A stretch of DNA of 64,000 nucleotides from an uncultured Clostridia bacterium (GTDB taxonomy: Bacteria > Bacillota > Clostridia > TANB77 > CAG-508), in contig CAKPGM010000005.1 in assembly GCA_934154805.1 (NCBI GenBank), positions 12,465 through 76,464 of the forward strand, in the 5' to 3' direction. The position numbers and the translations under genes are program-made. The notes below the pieces were generated by a model. That model ran no database searches and was not told the DNA's origin. It saw only the letters and a program-made list of their open reading frames with translations. This document shows, one piece after another, positions 8,364 to 16,613 of the stretch (the stretch's first letter is position 1; each line of letters begins with the position of its first letter).

Positions 8364-9251
8364 TTAGCTTATTGATGCATTATATATTTTTACAATTACA
8401 TCATTTAGTTTTGTATCAAATTCTTCTTGTGTTTGATGTACATTTAAGTCTTGTAATAGTGCTCTTGAAAAACTTGCTATCATTCTATTGTTTTGAGTAA
8501 GTAATTCTACCGCTTTATCCACATCATATCCACCAGATAATGCAACTATTCTCACAACACAGCCATAATCATATAAATCTAAATAATGATTTGCTACTGT
8601 TGGTATTGTAAATTTAAACATTATTTTGTCCGCTTCATTCCAACCTTCTAATTGTTTCTTTACTTCTGATCTTAATATTTCTTCGCATTTTTCTTTTTCT
8701 GGAGCATTTATATCAACTTCTGGTTCTATTATTGGAACTAATCCTGCATCACATATTTGTTTTGCAAATTCAAATTGTTGTTTTACTACTGCTCTTATTC
8801 CTTCTTCATTTGCCTCATATATTACTGATCTCATTTTTGTTCCAAATACATTTTTCTCTCTTGCTTCTTTTAGTTCTTCTGCAAGTGTTGGTATCTCTTT
8901 CATTAGCTTTACACCATTTGCTTGTTCATCTAATCCTTTGTCTACCTTTAAGAAAGATACTATTCTTTTTTCATTCCATAAGTAATCTGCTGTATACTCG
9001 TCATTTACTTTTGAAAGCATTGTTTTTTCAAATAGTATTGCTCCTATTATGTGTTCATTTGTAAATGCTTTGCTTGTGAATACTCTTTTTCTCATTTCGT
9101 GTATTAGGTCAAACATCTCTTCTTCTGTGTTGTATTCACTTTCATCGATTCCATATGCTTTTAATGTTTTGCTACTGCTACCACCGCTTTGATCTAGCGC
9201 TGCTATAAATCCCTTTTTATTTTTTATTATTTCATACATTTCATTATTCAT
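8364..9251 (-). CDS. fda: class I fructose-bisphosphate aldolase
   Basis: The protein has 295 residues. The N-terminal KGFIAALDQSGGSSSKTL and ILFEKTM segments and the length fit the bacterial class I aldolase group typified by Staphylococcus aureus Fda. The enzyme splits fructose 1,6-bisphosphate into glyceraldehyde 3-phosphate and dihydroxyacetone phosphate through a Schiff-base lysine; candidate lysines include those in IMFKFTIP. The RBS AGGTGG stands 8 bases before ATG, and a consensus-like promoter lies at 9285-9313. Confidence 0.9.
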   Translation of the reverse strand: MNNEMYEIIKNKKGFIAALDQSGGSSSKTLKAYGIDESEYNTEEEMFDLIHEMRKRVFTSKAFTNEHIIGAILFEKTMLSKVNDEYTADYLWNEKRIVSFLKVDKGLDEQANGVKLMKEIPTLAEELKEAREKNVFGTKMRSVIYEANEEGIRAVVKQQFEFAKQICDAGLVPIIEPEVDINAPEKEKCEEILRSEVKKQLEGWNEADKIMFKFTIPTVANHYLDLYDYGCVVRIVALSGGYDVDKAVELLTQNNRMIASFSRALLQDLNVHQTQEEFDTKLNDVIVKIYNASIS

Positions 9252-9284
9252 ATTTGTACCACCTTTTTCAAAAAATCTATTTAT

Positions 9285-9313
9285 ATATTATATATAATTT
9301 TCAAAATTGTCAA
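9285..9313 (-). promoter_or_regulatory. promoter of fda
   Basis: TTGACA (9313-9308), 17 bases, TAATAT (9290-9285) on the minus strand, 34 bases upstream of the start codon. Confidence 0.65.
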
Positions 9314-9336
9314 ATATATTTTACCATTTTTTACAA

Positions 9337-9364
9337 AAATACACCTCATATTTGAGGTGTATTT
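9337..9364 (-). terminator. terminator of thrS
   Basis: AAATACACCTC/GAGGTGTATTT perfect hairpin just after the thrS stop codon, followed on the minus strand by TTTTTGT. Confidence 0.8.
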
Positions 9365-9371
9365 GAATTTT

Positions 9372-11303
9372 TTATTTGTTTTCGAAGTTCTTTATTTCTT
9401 CATCAATTTTAGAAACGAAATCTTCTAATTTCATTGCTCCTAAATCTCCGTCTTTTCTGTTACGAACTCCTACTTCTCCTGATGCTTCTTCCTTGTCACC
9501 AACTACTAACATATATGGCACTTTTTGAAGTTGAGCTTCTCTGATTTTGTATCCTATTTTCTCCGCTCTCTCATCAACCTCAACTCTTACGTCTTTTTCT
9601 TCCAACGCTTTCTTAACTTCATTTGCATATTCTAAGTGTTTATCTGATATTGGTAATACTTTTACTTGAAGTGGTGAAAGCCATGTTGGGAAAGCTCCTT
9701 TTGTTTCTTCTATTAGGAATGCCATAAATCTGTCTAATGTTCCAAGTATTGCTCTATGAATAACAACTGGTCTATGTGCTTTTCCATCTTCTCCAATGTA
9801 CTCTAGCTCAAATCTCTCTGGAAGTAAGAAGTCTAATTGGCAAGTAGAAACTGTTACATCATGTCCTATTGCTGATTTTAATTGTACATCTAGCTTTGGT
9901 CCGTAGAATGCTGCTTCTCCTTCTGCCTCATAGAAGTCAAGCCCTAACTCTGTTAAGATTTCTCTTAACTCACTTTCTGCTCTCTCCCACATTTCATCAT
10001 CATCAAAATATTTATGTTTGTCGTTCTTATCTCTTAAAGATAGTCTAAATGCATAATCTTTGAATCCAAAGTCTTTGTAAACATCTAGTATTAGTTTTAC
10101 TACTTTTGCAACTTCTTCTTTTATTTGGTCTGGTCTTACAAATAAGTGAGCATCATTTTGACACATTTGTCTAACTCTTTCAATTCCACAAACTGAACCA
10201 CTATCTTCATATCTGAAGTCGTGTGCAAGTTCTCCAATTCTTATTGGTAAATCTTTGTATGAACGCATTTTGCTCTTGAATATTAGCATATGATGTGGAC
10301 AGTTCATTGGTCTTAATACTAGTTCTTCATTATCCATTTTCATAACAGGGAACATATCTTCTTTGTAGTGATCCCAGTGTCCTGATGTTTTATATAACTC
10401 AACATTTGCAAGCGATGGTGTATATACGTGTTTGTATCCCATCTTTATTTCTTTATCTTGAATATATCTTTCTAGTAATCTTCTTACCGTTGCACCATTT
10501 GGTAAATACATTGGAAGTCCTGAACCTACTAGTTTATGTGTCATAAATAATTCTAGGTCTTTTCCTAGTTTTCTATGATCTCTTTGTTTTGCCTCTTCAA
10601 GCATTTGTAAATGTTCTTCTAACAAGCTTGCTTTTGGGAATGCAACACCATATATTCTTTGCAACATTTTGTTGTTTTCATTTCCTCTCCAGTATGCTCC
10701 TGATGTAGATAATAATTTTACACTTTTTACTTTACCTGTACTCATTAAGTGAGGTCCTGCACAAAGGTCTGTAAATTCTCCTTGTTTATAGAAAGAAATT
10801 ACTTCATCTTCCGGTAAATCTTCTATTAACTCTACTTTATAGCTTTCTCCTGCATCTTTCATCAATTTGATTGCTTCTTCTCTTGGAAGTTCAAATCTTT
10901 CTATTGGTAGATCTTCTTTTATGATTTTTTTCATTTCTTCTTCAATTTTTGCAAAATCTTCTTCTGAAAATCTGTATTCTGTGTCAAAATCATAGTAGAA
11001 TCCTGCATCTATAGATGGTCCTATTGCAAGTTGAATGTCCTTGTATAATCTTTTTATTGCTTGTGCCATTATGTGTGATGATGTATGCCAATAAGCTTTT
11101 TTTCCGTCCTCATCATCGAATGTTAGGATTTCTAATTTACAATCTTTATTGATTGGAAATCTTAAATCTTCTACCTTTCCATCTACTCTACCTGCAGTAG
11201 CATTTCTAGCTAATCCTTCGCTGATTTGTCTAGCTATTTCTAGTATGCTAGAACCTTTTTCGACTTGTCTTTTGCTTCCGTCTTTTAATTCAATGTTAAT
11301 CAT
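9372..11303 (-). CDS. thrS: threonyl-tRNA synthetase
   Basis: The protein has 643 residues from the ATG behind GGAGG (MINIELKDGSK). A possible start 16 codons upstream falls inside the T-box leader and is rejected. In order: TGS ubiquitin-like domain (1-62), editing/SAD domain with HTSSHIMA (near 75) and its second metal motif, the class II catalytic core with RPMNCPHHM, and the C-terminal anticodon-binding domain ending in VGDKE and VRNRKDGD. It charges tRNA-Thr in the cytoplasm. The T-box leader upstream ties expression to uncharged tRNA-Thr. Confidence 0.96.
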   Translation of the reverse strand: MINIELKDGSKRQVEKGSSILEIARQISEGLARNATAGRVDGKVEDLRFPINKDCKLEILTFDDEDGKKAYWHTSSHIMAQAIKRLYKDIQLAIGPSIDAGFYYDFDTEYRFSEEDFAKIEEEMKKIIKEDLPIERFELPREEAIKLMKDAGESYKVELIEDLPEDEVISFYKQGEFTDLCAGPHLMSTGKVKSVKLLSTSGAYWRGNENNKMLQRIYGVAFPKASLLEEHLQMLEEAKQRDHRKLGKDLELFMTHKLVGSGLPMYLPNGATVRRLLERYIQDKEIKMGYKHVYTPSLANVELYKTSGHWDHYKEDMFPVMKMDNEELVLRPMNCPHHMLIFKSKMRSYKDLPIRIGELAHDFRYEDSGSVCGIERVRQMCQNDAHLFVRPDQIKEEVAKVVKLILDVYKDFGFKDYAFRLSLRDKNDKHKYFDDDEMWERAESELREILTELGLDFYEAEGEAAFYGPKLDVQLKSAIGHDVTVSTCQLDFLLPERFELEYIGEDGKAHRPVVIHRAILGTLDRFMAFLIEETKGAFPTWLSPLQVKVLPISDKHLEYANEVKKALEEKDVRVEVDERAEKIGYKIREAQLQKVPYMLVVGDKEEASGEVGVRNRKDGDLGAMKLEDFVSKIDEEIKNFENK

Positions 11304-11571
11304 TTCAATTTCCTCCTTTTTTATTTTTTTGCTATCTGCATTTGAAAACAAAACACTCCCAAATGCTTAATAGCATTTAGGAGTGCGAATTTATATGCAC
11401 GGTTCCATCCTAATTTTTTACTTAATTTTTAAACAAGCTTGCGCCAGTATATTTCTATACCGAGAGGTAGTTTTTCAAATATGTTTTCCTAAATCGACTT
11501 TCAGCCTATGGTCAATTCTCTCTTTTGGTAACCTTTATTTTACTTTGTCTCTATTGTTTTAATATTAACAT
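11304..11571 (-). ncRNA. T-box leader (threonine) of thrS
   Basis: Minus-strand RNA starting about 11571. The T-box sequence AGGATGGAACCGTGC is at 11411-11397. Stem I shows the AGAGAG element and the GGCTGAAAGTC distal-loop region near 11505-11535. ACC triplets are present as candidate threonine specifiers, but I could not fix which one sits in the specifier loop. Binding of uncharged tRNA by the T-box would prevent the terminator at 11354-11385 and allow thrS expression. Confidence 0.9.
11354..11385 (-). terminator. T-box-controlled terminator
   Basis: CACTCCTAAATGC / GCATTTGGGAGTG stem on the minus strand followed by TTTTGTTTT, 50 bases before the thrS start codon. Confidence 0.88.
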
Positions 11572-11577
11572 ATTATT

Positions 11578-11606
11578 ATAATAACTCTTTTTTAATGTTA
11601 TGTCAA
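11578..11606 (-). promoter_or_regulatory. promoter of the thrS T-box leader
   Basis: TTGACA (11606-11601), 17 bases, TATTAT (11583-11578) on the minus strand; an overlapping TATAAT lies three bases further on. Confidence 0.7.
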
Positions 11607-11655
11607 TAGATTTTTTATTTTTAATATATTTCTTCACATTGATAATACTCAAATT

Positions 11656-12957
11656 TTAGTTCCAGACTACTTTATTATTAAAGTAGGGCGAGTACCGAAC
11701 ATCTCCACCGCTCCCCTCATTAATAGGACAACATGTTTTGCGACATGATGCTGGATATTTAGATCCTATACCGCTATAAATGCTCCCTCTGCAAGCACGG
11801 TAGTCAATGTCTTTTGCTTCTTGAGTCCATTCCCAGCAATTTCCTGCTAAATCATAAATATTATTTGCCATTGTAAATTTAGTTCTTCCTGTATTTAATA
11901 TTTTCTCTGTTCCACTCATTTTTATCTCTGTTATCCCATCATCTGATTTGACTGATGTGTTTTTATAATTTCCCCAAGAACTCGAATCCACATTTACTTC
12001 ATCACTTGTTTTTGCTCCTGAACTTATCAACCAATTCATTGTCACATCCCATTGACATCCCCATATCATTCTTGTTTCTACTTTATCACTTGCTTTTAAT
12101 TCTTTACATTTTTTATATAAATTATACCAATTTACTTTTACTAATGTTTCTTTATCTTTTTGAACGCCTTCTCTTGATAATTCGTATCTTCCGATATAAA
12201 ATCCTCCATATTTACTAACACTTGCTATCATCTCATTATAATCAATTACAAATGCCTCTGCCATTTTTTCTTTACTTGTAAATCCTAAGATTGTTTTATA
12301 ATATTCCTCCTTTGTATCGTAACTCACACCATCATTTCCAACTACTAAATCTGGCTCACGGTAATATGGATCAGTTGTTGTGCCTGGAGTTGTTCTTTTT
12401 TTTCCACTTATTATTTCTGATTTTGAATATTTATTTGTCGTTACTGCCGTTTCTCCTATTGTTCCACATAAAGTTTTTTCATCATTTGATGTTTCATACA
12501 TTGTTGCAAGTGTTATTGAATCTACTGGTATCCATACCCATTCATTATTTTTATCATCTCTTATTACCAGTCCATGGTTCACCGAATCTTGACTTGGTTC
12601 ATCTTTTCCATTTCCCCAATTTGATGTTTCTGTATTTATTGGAATATAACCCGCGGGTATTGTTGGATTATTCGAATCTCCCTCTTCTCCATTTATTGTT
12701 GAGTTTTCATTTTTCTTTTCTTTAAATGTTTTTACTACTGTAGATTTCTTTCCTGTTACTACTTCCTCCATCCACTCACTTGCATTATCCAGTTGTTCTT
12801 GCTCATTTGCTTTTGCTGATTCATATTCTCTTTTTGCTTTTTTAGACTTATTTATTATTCCATTATTATCTAATATTAAGCTTAAACTCACTCCTGCCAA
12901 TATTAACAATACTACTATTGTTACAACTAGCGCTATTAATGTTATTCCGCTTTTCAC
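11656..12957 (-). CDS. prepilin-like protein with FGE/SUMF-type lectin fold
   Basis: The 433-residue reading starts at a GTG (MKSGITLIAL). Residues 4-30 are the same prepilin-like helix as the other members, followed by DNNGII and a linker. Residues 135-433 resemble the formylglycine-generating-enzyme/sulfatase-modifying-factor fold: EWVWIPV, GFYIGRYELS, then NIYDLAGNCWEWTQE and RACRGSIYSG, which are the conserved C-terminal core. That fold is also used as a binding scaffold. The GTG has no RBS. An ATG at 12976 would give MNKILKV... if one A were removed from AAAA (12962-12959), so a one-base frameshift or error is likely. A fixed promoter (13066-13094) and element 2 lie upstream. Confidence 0.75.
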   Translation of the reverse strand: MKSGITLIALVVTIVVLLILAGVSLSLILDNNGIINKSKKAKREYESAKANEQEQLDNASEWMEEVVTGKKSTVVKTFKEKKNENSTINGEEGDSNNPTIPAGYIPINTETSNWGNGKDEPSQDSVNHGLVIRDDKNNEWVWIPVDSITLATMYETSNDEKTLCGTIGETAVTTNKYSKSEIISGKKRTTPGTTTDPYYREPDLVVGNDGVSYDTKEEYYKTILGFTSKEKMAEAFVIDYNEMIASVSKYGGFYIGRYELSREGVQKDKETLVKVNWYNLYKKCKELKASDKVETRMIWGCQWDVTMNWLISSGAKTSDEVNVDSSSWGNYKNTSVKSDDGITEIKMSGTEKILNTGRTKFTMANNIYDLAGNCWEWTQEAKDIDYRACRGSIYSGIGSKYPASCRKTCCPINEGSGGDVRYSPYFNNKVVWN

Positions 12958-12978
12958 CTTTTAATATCTTATTCATTC

Positions 12979-13035
12979 TTACCTTTTTCCCCTTTCTTTA
13001 GTTTCTTTTAAACTTTTTATTATTTCTTTTGCCAT
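12979..13035 (-). CDS. possible 18-codon leader ORF before the prepilin gene
   Basis: ATGGCAAAAGAA... follows a strong GGAGAGGTG site and ends in TAA after MAKEIIKSLKETKERGKR. Its start resembles the N-terminus of the prepilin-like protein at 44833-46740 (MAKEKLKKQRKK). It is in the same frame as the downstream gene, with three stops between them. It may be a translated leader or the decayed true N-terminus. Confidence 0.4.
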   Translation of the reverse strand: MAKEIIKSLKETKERGKR

Positions 13036-13065
13036 TTTTTTTCACCTCTCCATTTGTATATTGTT

Positions 13066-13094
13066 ATTATAAAACAATATGTTTTATAAATCAA
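13066..13094 (-). promoter_or_regulatory. fixed promoter with palindromic spacer, locus 2
   Basis: On the minus strand: TTGATT (13094-13089), 17 bases, TATAAT (13071-13066). The spacer is filled by the palindrome ATAAAAC-ATATT-GTTTTAT, which could be an operator between -35 and -10. It lies outside the invertible segment, 18 bases from the left core. The same layout recurs upstream of the genes at 54779 and 62409. Confidence 0.65.
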
Positions 13095-13106
13095 CTATTA
13101 CTCAAA

Positions 13107-13290
13107 TTTTTATTAAATATATAATTTAATAAAAAAATTAATTGCTTATAGTTTGTTTCTCTCTAAAGAATATACGATTTTTAGCATCCTTATTTTTTTA
13201 TTCTTTTATTTTTTAGTATTGATTTTTTATTACAGCTATGCTATAAGTAAATATAGTAAATTTTAATTAAATTATATATTTAATTAAAAA
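13107..13290. repeat. invertible promoter element 2 (OFF orientation)
   Basis: Left core TTAAATATATAATTTAA (13113-13129) and right core TTAAATTATATATTTAA (13267-13283) are exact reverse complements, 137 bases apart. The interior carries the conserved ACAGCTATGCTATAA block on the plus strand, so its promoter points away from the prepilin-like gene at 12957. Confidence 0.8.
13219..13247 (+). promoter_or_regulatory. promoter inside invertible element 2
   Basis: TTGATT (13219-13224), 17 bases ending in TGC, TATAAG (13242-13247): an extended -10 promoter reading rightwards, away from the prepilin-like gene. Confidence 0.65.
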
Positions 13291-13324
13291 TAGCGACCAC
13301 ATTCAGTTATAAATGTGGCCGCTA
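13291..13324 (-). terminator. terminator between small gene and element 2
   Basis: TAGCGACCACATT / AATGTGGCCGCTA hairpin with one mismatch. On the minus strand it is followed by TTTTTAATT, so it ends the gene at 13328-13669. It also lies just outside the right repeat of element 2, though without a T-run in that direction. Confidence 0.7.
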
Positions 13325-13327
13325 TTC

Positions 13328-13669
13328 CTATCCGACAATCTGATAATTATAAACCTGCATCTCTGCTCCTGAAAATCCTACTTTCCGCATTTTGCTGATA
13401 AGTTCACTCTTAAAAGAGTAGTCGCATAAAAACATTGGGTTGAAAAAGAAGGCTCTTACCTGTTTGCATGCATAATTTCCAAACATATGAACCTTTGACT
13501 CTTCCAAAAGAGCCTTAAATTCAGCCTTGTTTCTTGCAGTCCACGGTTCACAGGTTCCACTGCAGTACTGGTACGTGTGAGAATCTTTAAAAATTCCAAC
13601 TAAATAATTTTTTTTGGTTCCAAACCGGTACTCATTAAGGATTTGCTCTACCTTTGTTTCGATCGTCAT
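13328..13669 (-). CDS. small protein of unknown function, G+C-richer
   Basis: The protein has 113 residues from the ATG (MTIETKVEQ) behind AAAGGAGGT. It contains four cysteines, two of them in YCSGTCEPW near residue 38. I do not recognise the family. Base use is visibly richer in G and C than in neighbouring genes, as also seen in the small genes at 18219 and 59205, which suggests a different origin. It has its own promoter and terminator and forms a self-contained unit. Confidence 0.65.
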   Translation of the reverse strand: MTIETKVEQILNEYRFGTKKNYLVGIFKDSHTYQYCSGTCEPWTARNKAEFKALLEESKVHMFGNYACKQVRAFFFNPMFLCDYSFKSELISKMRKVGFSGAEMQVYNYQIVG

Positions 13670-13745
13670 GATAGTTACCTCCTTTACATTTGTTGGGGAG
13701 ATGTCCTCCCATATTCCTATGGTATGGTGTGCTAAAACTAGACAT

Positions 13746-13774
13746 ATTATATCACACTTTACATAATATTTCAA
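13746..13774 (-). promoter_or_regulatory. promoter of small gene 13328-13669
   Basis: TTGAAA (13774-13769), 17 bases, TATAAT (13751-13746) on the minus strand. The leader of about 70 bases contains a GGGAGGACATCTCCCC hairpin. Confidence 0.75.
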
Positions 13775-13800
13775 GTTTTCCCTTTTTTTTCCATTAAAAA

Positions 13801-13835
13801 AACTGAATTGCTAACATTTTGTTTACAATTCAGCT
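13801..13835 (-). terminator. terminator of flavin-reductase-like gene
   Basis: CTGAATTG / CAATTCAG stem on the minus strand followed by a run of seven T. It lies 24 bases after the stop codon at 13859. Confidence 0.75.
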
Positions 13836-13858
13836 TTTTACTTCTTATACAAAATATA

Positions 13859-14803
13859 TTATTTTTTCTCTTTATTCCTTTTGTCTTGTATTATTTCCAT
13901 TTCTTTTTCTGTTATTAATGTAACATTGTTTTCTTTTGCCCAAGCTACGCATCCTTTTAATACAGTATTTAAAAATACTCTTGGAACTTTTACTAATTTT
14001 GCACAAGCTTCATCAGTAAATTTTACATCTGGATCTAGTCTTGATGCAGCATATTTTACCGTGTCTAAGCTAATTCCTTTACTTGCTGGAATTGGCTCTG
14101 ATATTGGTCTTTTGAATCTCGTATACCAGAAATTTTTATTATCACGATAACCATAGTCAACTGGTACCGATGGAAATACATTTGCATTAACACCATTTAT
14201 AATAGCATTGTAGTATTTAGGTTTCATTAAAATATGATCTATTTTTAGAATAAAATGTGCTCCAAATTGACTTGTTATTCCATTAAATTGATGATAAGGT
14301 GGCAAGTATTCTTCTTTAACCACATCGTTTTCTGCTCCATCTAACTCTTTTACCCAAGTGCACTCAAATACTTGAAAAGCTTCCTGAATAATTTTAGGAA
14401 ATTGCTCATTTGGATTTTCTCTTGCTCTTTTTCCATCTACTAATGTGAATATGCAATCTTTCATTTTTTCTTCTGTTGTTTCTCCCGGATATCCTAATCT
14501 TACCGCTTCTTTAAAATACTTTCTTTTATCTGTTATGAAATTTATTGAACATTTTCCTGTTCTTAAAATATTTTTTGCTGTGTTTGAACTATTTCTGCAA
14601 CATAGCACCATTGCATAATAATCCTTACCAGCAATGTAGTATGGGAAACATAGTGAATATGATCCTAAGTTTGTTTGTCCTGATTCGCTTAAAGTTCCAA
14701 TTTCTGTTGTTGGCATTGGAAAAAAACTTGATGTTTGATAAAAGTTATCAACAATCCTTAAATCTTTGAATCCATTTAATTCTTCTATTTTCTTTTCTTC
14801 CAT
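13859..14803 (-). CDS. flavin reductase-like (flavoredoxin-type) protein
   Basis: The protein has 314 residues from the ATG behind AAAGGAAT. Residues 25-225 match the FMN-binding split-barrel pattern of flavin reductase-like proteins (TNLGSYSLCFPYYIAG, VLCCRNSSNTAKNI, NFITDKR). Residues about 250-300 (KYAASRLDPDVKFTD...VPRVFLN...GCVAWAKENNV) form a helical tail that may correspond to the small PCP_red-type domain; this part is tentative. It likely binds FMN and handles electrons in the cytoplasm; the partner is unknown. It follows the acetyltransferase gene on the same strand. Confidence 0.7.
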   Translation of the reverse strand: MEEKKIEELNGFKDLRIVDNFYQTSSFFPMPTTEIGTLSESGQTNLGSYSLCFPYYIAGKDYYAMVLCCRNSSNTAKNILRTGKCSINFITDKRKYFKEAVRLGYPGETTEEKMKDCIFTLVDGKRARENPNEQFPKIIQEAFQVFECTWVKELDGAENDVVKEEYLPPYHQFNGITSQFGAHFILKIDHILMKPKYYNAIINGVNANVFPSVPVDYGYRDNKNFWYTRFKRPISEPIPASKGISLDTVKYAASRLDPDVKFTDEACAKLVKVPRVFLNTVLKGCVAWAKENNVTLITEKEMEIIQDKRNKEKK

Positions 14804-14888
14804 ATTATCAATTCCTTTCAAAACTCTTTTGTTTTTTATTAATATAATATTAGCACAGTCTAATTTTATTATCAATAATTTTTACTCT

Positions 14889-15446
14889 TTATTTCAATTC
14901 TTTTATTACTTTGCAAGGGTTTCCAACCGCTACTACATTCGATGGTATATCTTTATTTACTACACTCCCTGCACCTATAACCGAATTGTCGCCTATCGTC
15001 ACTCCTGGAAGTACAATAACATTTCCACCAATCCATACATTGTTTCCAATTTTAATAGGCTTTCCATATTCTAGTCCTTCATTTCTTGTTTTATAGTCCA
15101 ATGGATGTCCTGCTGTATAGAAACCACAATTTGGTGCTATAAATACATTATCTCCAAATTCTACCGTATTTGCATCTAATATTATTAGATTATGATTCGA
15201 ATAAAAATTTTCGCCTATTTTTATGTTATATCCATAGTCACATATAAATGGTTGTTCTATTAAAAAGTTCTTGCCTGTATTTCCTAATATTCCTTTCATC
15301 ACTTTAGTTCTTTTTTCTGTATCTGATGGTTTTATATTGTTATATTCAAAGCATTTATCTTTTGCTATATTTCTTTCATTAATCAAATCTTCATCATAGT
15401 TTGCATTGTATAGTTCCCCAGCCAACATCTTTTCCTTTTCTGTCAT
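14889..15446 (-). CDS. maa: maltose/galactoside O-acetyltransferase family
   Basis: The protein has 185 residues from the ATG behind GGAGGAATTT; an ATG four codons upstream overlaps the RBS. MTEKEKMLAGELYNA is the typical N-terminal mac domain. Residues 70-180 are hexapeptide repeats of a left-handed beta-helix (IGNNVWIGGNVIVLPGVTIG, VIGAGSVVNKDIP). The catalytic histidine is in TAGHPLD. It transfers acetyl groups from acetyl-CoA to sugars; the exact acceptor cannot be told from sequence. The unknown gene 15464-16168 lies 17 bases upstream on the same strand. Confidence 0.85.
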   Translation of the reverse strand: MTEKEKMLAGELYNANYDEDLINERNIAKDKCFEYNNIKPSDTEKRTKVMKGILGNTGKNFLIEQPFICDYGYNIKIGENFYSNHNLIILDANTVEFGDNVFIAPNCGFYTAGHPLDYKTRNEGLEYGKPIKIGNNVWIGGNVIVLPGVTIGDNSVIGAGSVVNKDIPSNVVAVGNPCKVIKELK

Positions 15447-15463
15447 AAATTCCTCCATTAAGT

Positions 15464-16168
15464 TTATTTCTCTATATCAGTTTTATCTGATCTATCTGCT
15501 ATTTTTTCTCTTAACTCCTTCATTGCTGTATCTCTTTTTTCTTGCCATTCTGTTGTATTAATTGTATCAAAATCTATTGATGCAGTACCAATATTTTTAC
15601 CTTTTCCAAAGATATGAACAGCAAGCCCCGCTTCAGGATTTTCTCTAACAAATTTTTCATCTTCTAATTGTTTTTTGCTATATGATTGAGTTTTAAAATC
15701 CAATCCTTCTAAAAATCTCAGCTCTCTTTTTATTACTATAGGAGAAATCATATATATACTATCTTTACCTTCAAATCTATAAAACTTTTCATCCTTTAAA
15801 GCTTGTATTTTACTTATGGCATCTAATAGTTTTAGATTAACCATCGATATAGTTTTTGATATTCCATTTTCAGACATTTCCTTATGCAAATCTCCCGGCA
15901 AATGTAAATGAATGCAATTTTCTGACACCCCATAAGTAAACATATCATTAATTGGATATTTTTCGTCATTTCTCTGTTCTTGTTTTTCTTGAATCTTTTT
16001 CAATAAAAAAGTTCTTATACTATTTTCGTCGTTTCCTAAACTTTCTGCAATTTCACTAATACTCTTATCGTCTTTCATATCCACTTGTCCTAACAGATAA
16101 TTTACTATATGTTCATTTTCCGGATTTCTTATTGACATTAAAATGTTTTTTATATTCTCTTTATTCAT
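15464..16168 (-). CDS. unknown protein, last gene of the transglutaminase cluster
   Basis: The protein has 234 residues and is soluble by composition. SISEIAESLGNDENSIRTFLLKKI near residue 36 looks like a helix-turn-helix or other three-helix unit. Residues 90-200 carry NCIHLHLPGDLHKEM and GLAVHIFGKGK, with several histidines. I do not recognise the family. It begins 4 bases after the stop of the small protein at 16173 and so belongs to the operon running from the LRR-transglutaminase gene. Confidence 0.6.
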   Translation of the reverse strand: MNKENIKNILMSIRNPENEHIVNYLLGQVDMKDDKSISEIAESLGNDENSIRTFLLKKIQEKQEQRNDEKYPINDMFTYGVSENCIHLHLPGDLHKEMSENGISKTISMVNLKLLDAISKIQALKDEKFYRFEGKDSIYMISPIVIKRELRFLEGLDFKTQSYSKKQLEDEKFVRENPEAGLAVHIFGKGKNIGTASIDFDTINTTEWQEKRDTAMKELREKIADRSDKTDIEK

Positions 16169-16172
16169 TTGC

Positions 16173-16613
16173 TTATCCTCTCTTTTTTAAGATATTTCTA
16201 AACATATCCCAGAATTTTTCATACCACTTTTTTTCTTTAACTTCTACTAGGTCCTTATTTTCTCTATTAGTAGTCTTTTCAAATATATTTTCTGGATTAT
16301 ATTTCTCATTTATATTCTCTCGATGTTTTTTCTCATTTTCATTTAATAATTTTAATAATTCAGATTTTTCTTCTTCACTTGAACACCAATAATCTAACTT
16401 AATCATTGCCAAAATATTTATAGTATCATTTAAAAGTTTTTGTTCTTCTAGCGAAATATTCTCATTTATATTTGGTATATAATTGTTATCTTTTTCTCTT
16501 TCCAAAAATTCCACAAACTTCTTTGGTATTTTATCAAAGTACTCTTTATCTACCAATTTTAAAATTTCATATACTTCTGAATACGCTTTTTTTATTTCGG
16601 TATCTAAAGTCAT
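16173..16613 (-). CDS. small helical protein, paralogue of 22320-22766
   Basis: The protein has 146 residues. The N-terminal half (AYSEVYEILKLVDKEYFDKIP, then a segment ending IKLDYWCSSEEE) matches the protein at 22320-22766 (AYSEVLEILKFISKEDYEKIP, then FRDYWATEIQ). A central charged linker contains PENIFEK, and a basic amphipathic tail (KKWYEKFWDMFRNILKKRG) could touch a membrane. No function is known to me. It overlaps the transglutaminase gene by 4 bases (ATGA), so the two are translationally coupled. The paralogue also sits beside an effector-like gene, which hints at a helper or immunity role; that is inference. Confidence 0.7.
   Translation of the reverse strand: MTLDTEIKKAYSEVYEILKLVDKEYFDKIPKKFVEFLEREKDNNYIPNINENISLEEQKLLNDTINILAMIKLDYWCSSEEEKSELLKLLNENEKKHRENINEKYNPENIFEKTTNRENKDLVEVKEKKWYEKFWDMFRNILKKRG

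Noticed and set aside
11304..11351. A start for thrS 16 codons upstream.
   Set aside because: It falls inside the T-box leader and its terminator; the ATG at 11303 has a clear GGAGG.
11656..12957. The FGE/lectin-fold C-terminus suggested a target of a diversity-generating retroelement.
   Set aside because: No reverse transcriptase, template repeat or adenine-biased variation between copies is visible in the window.
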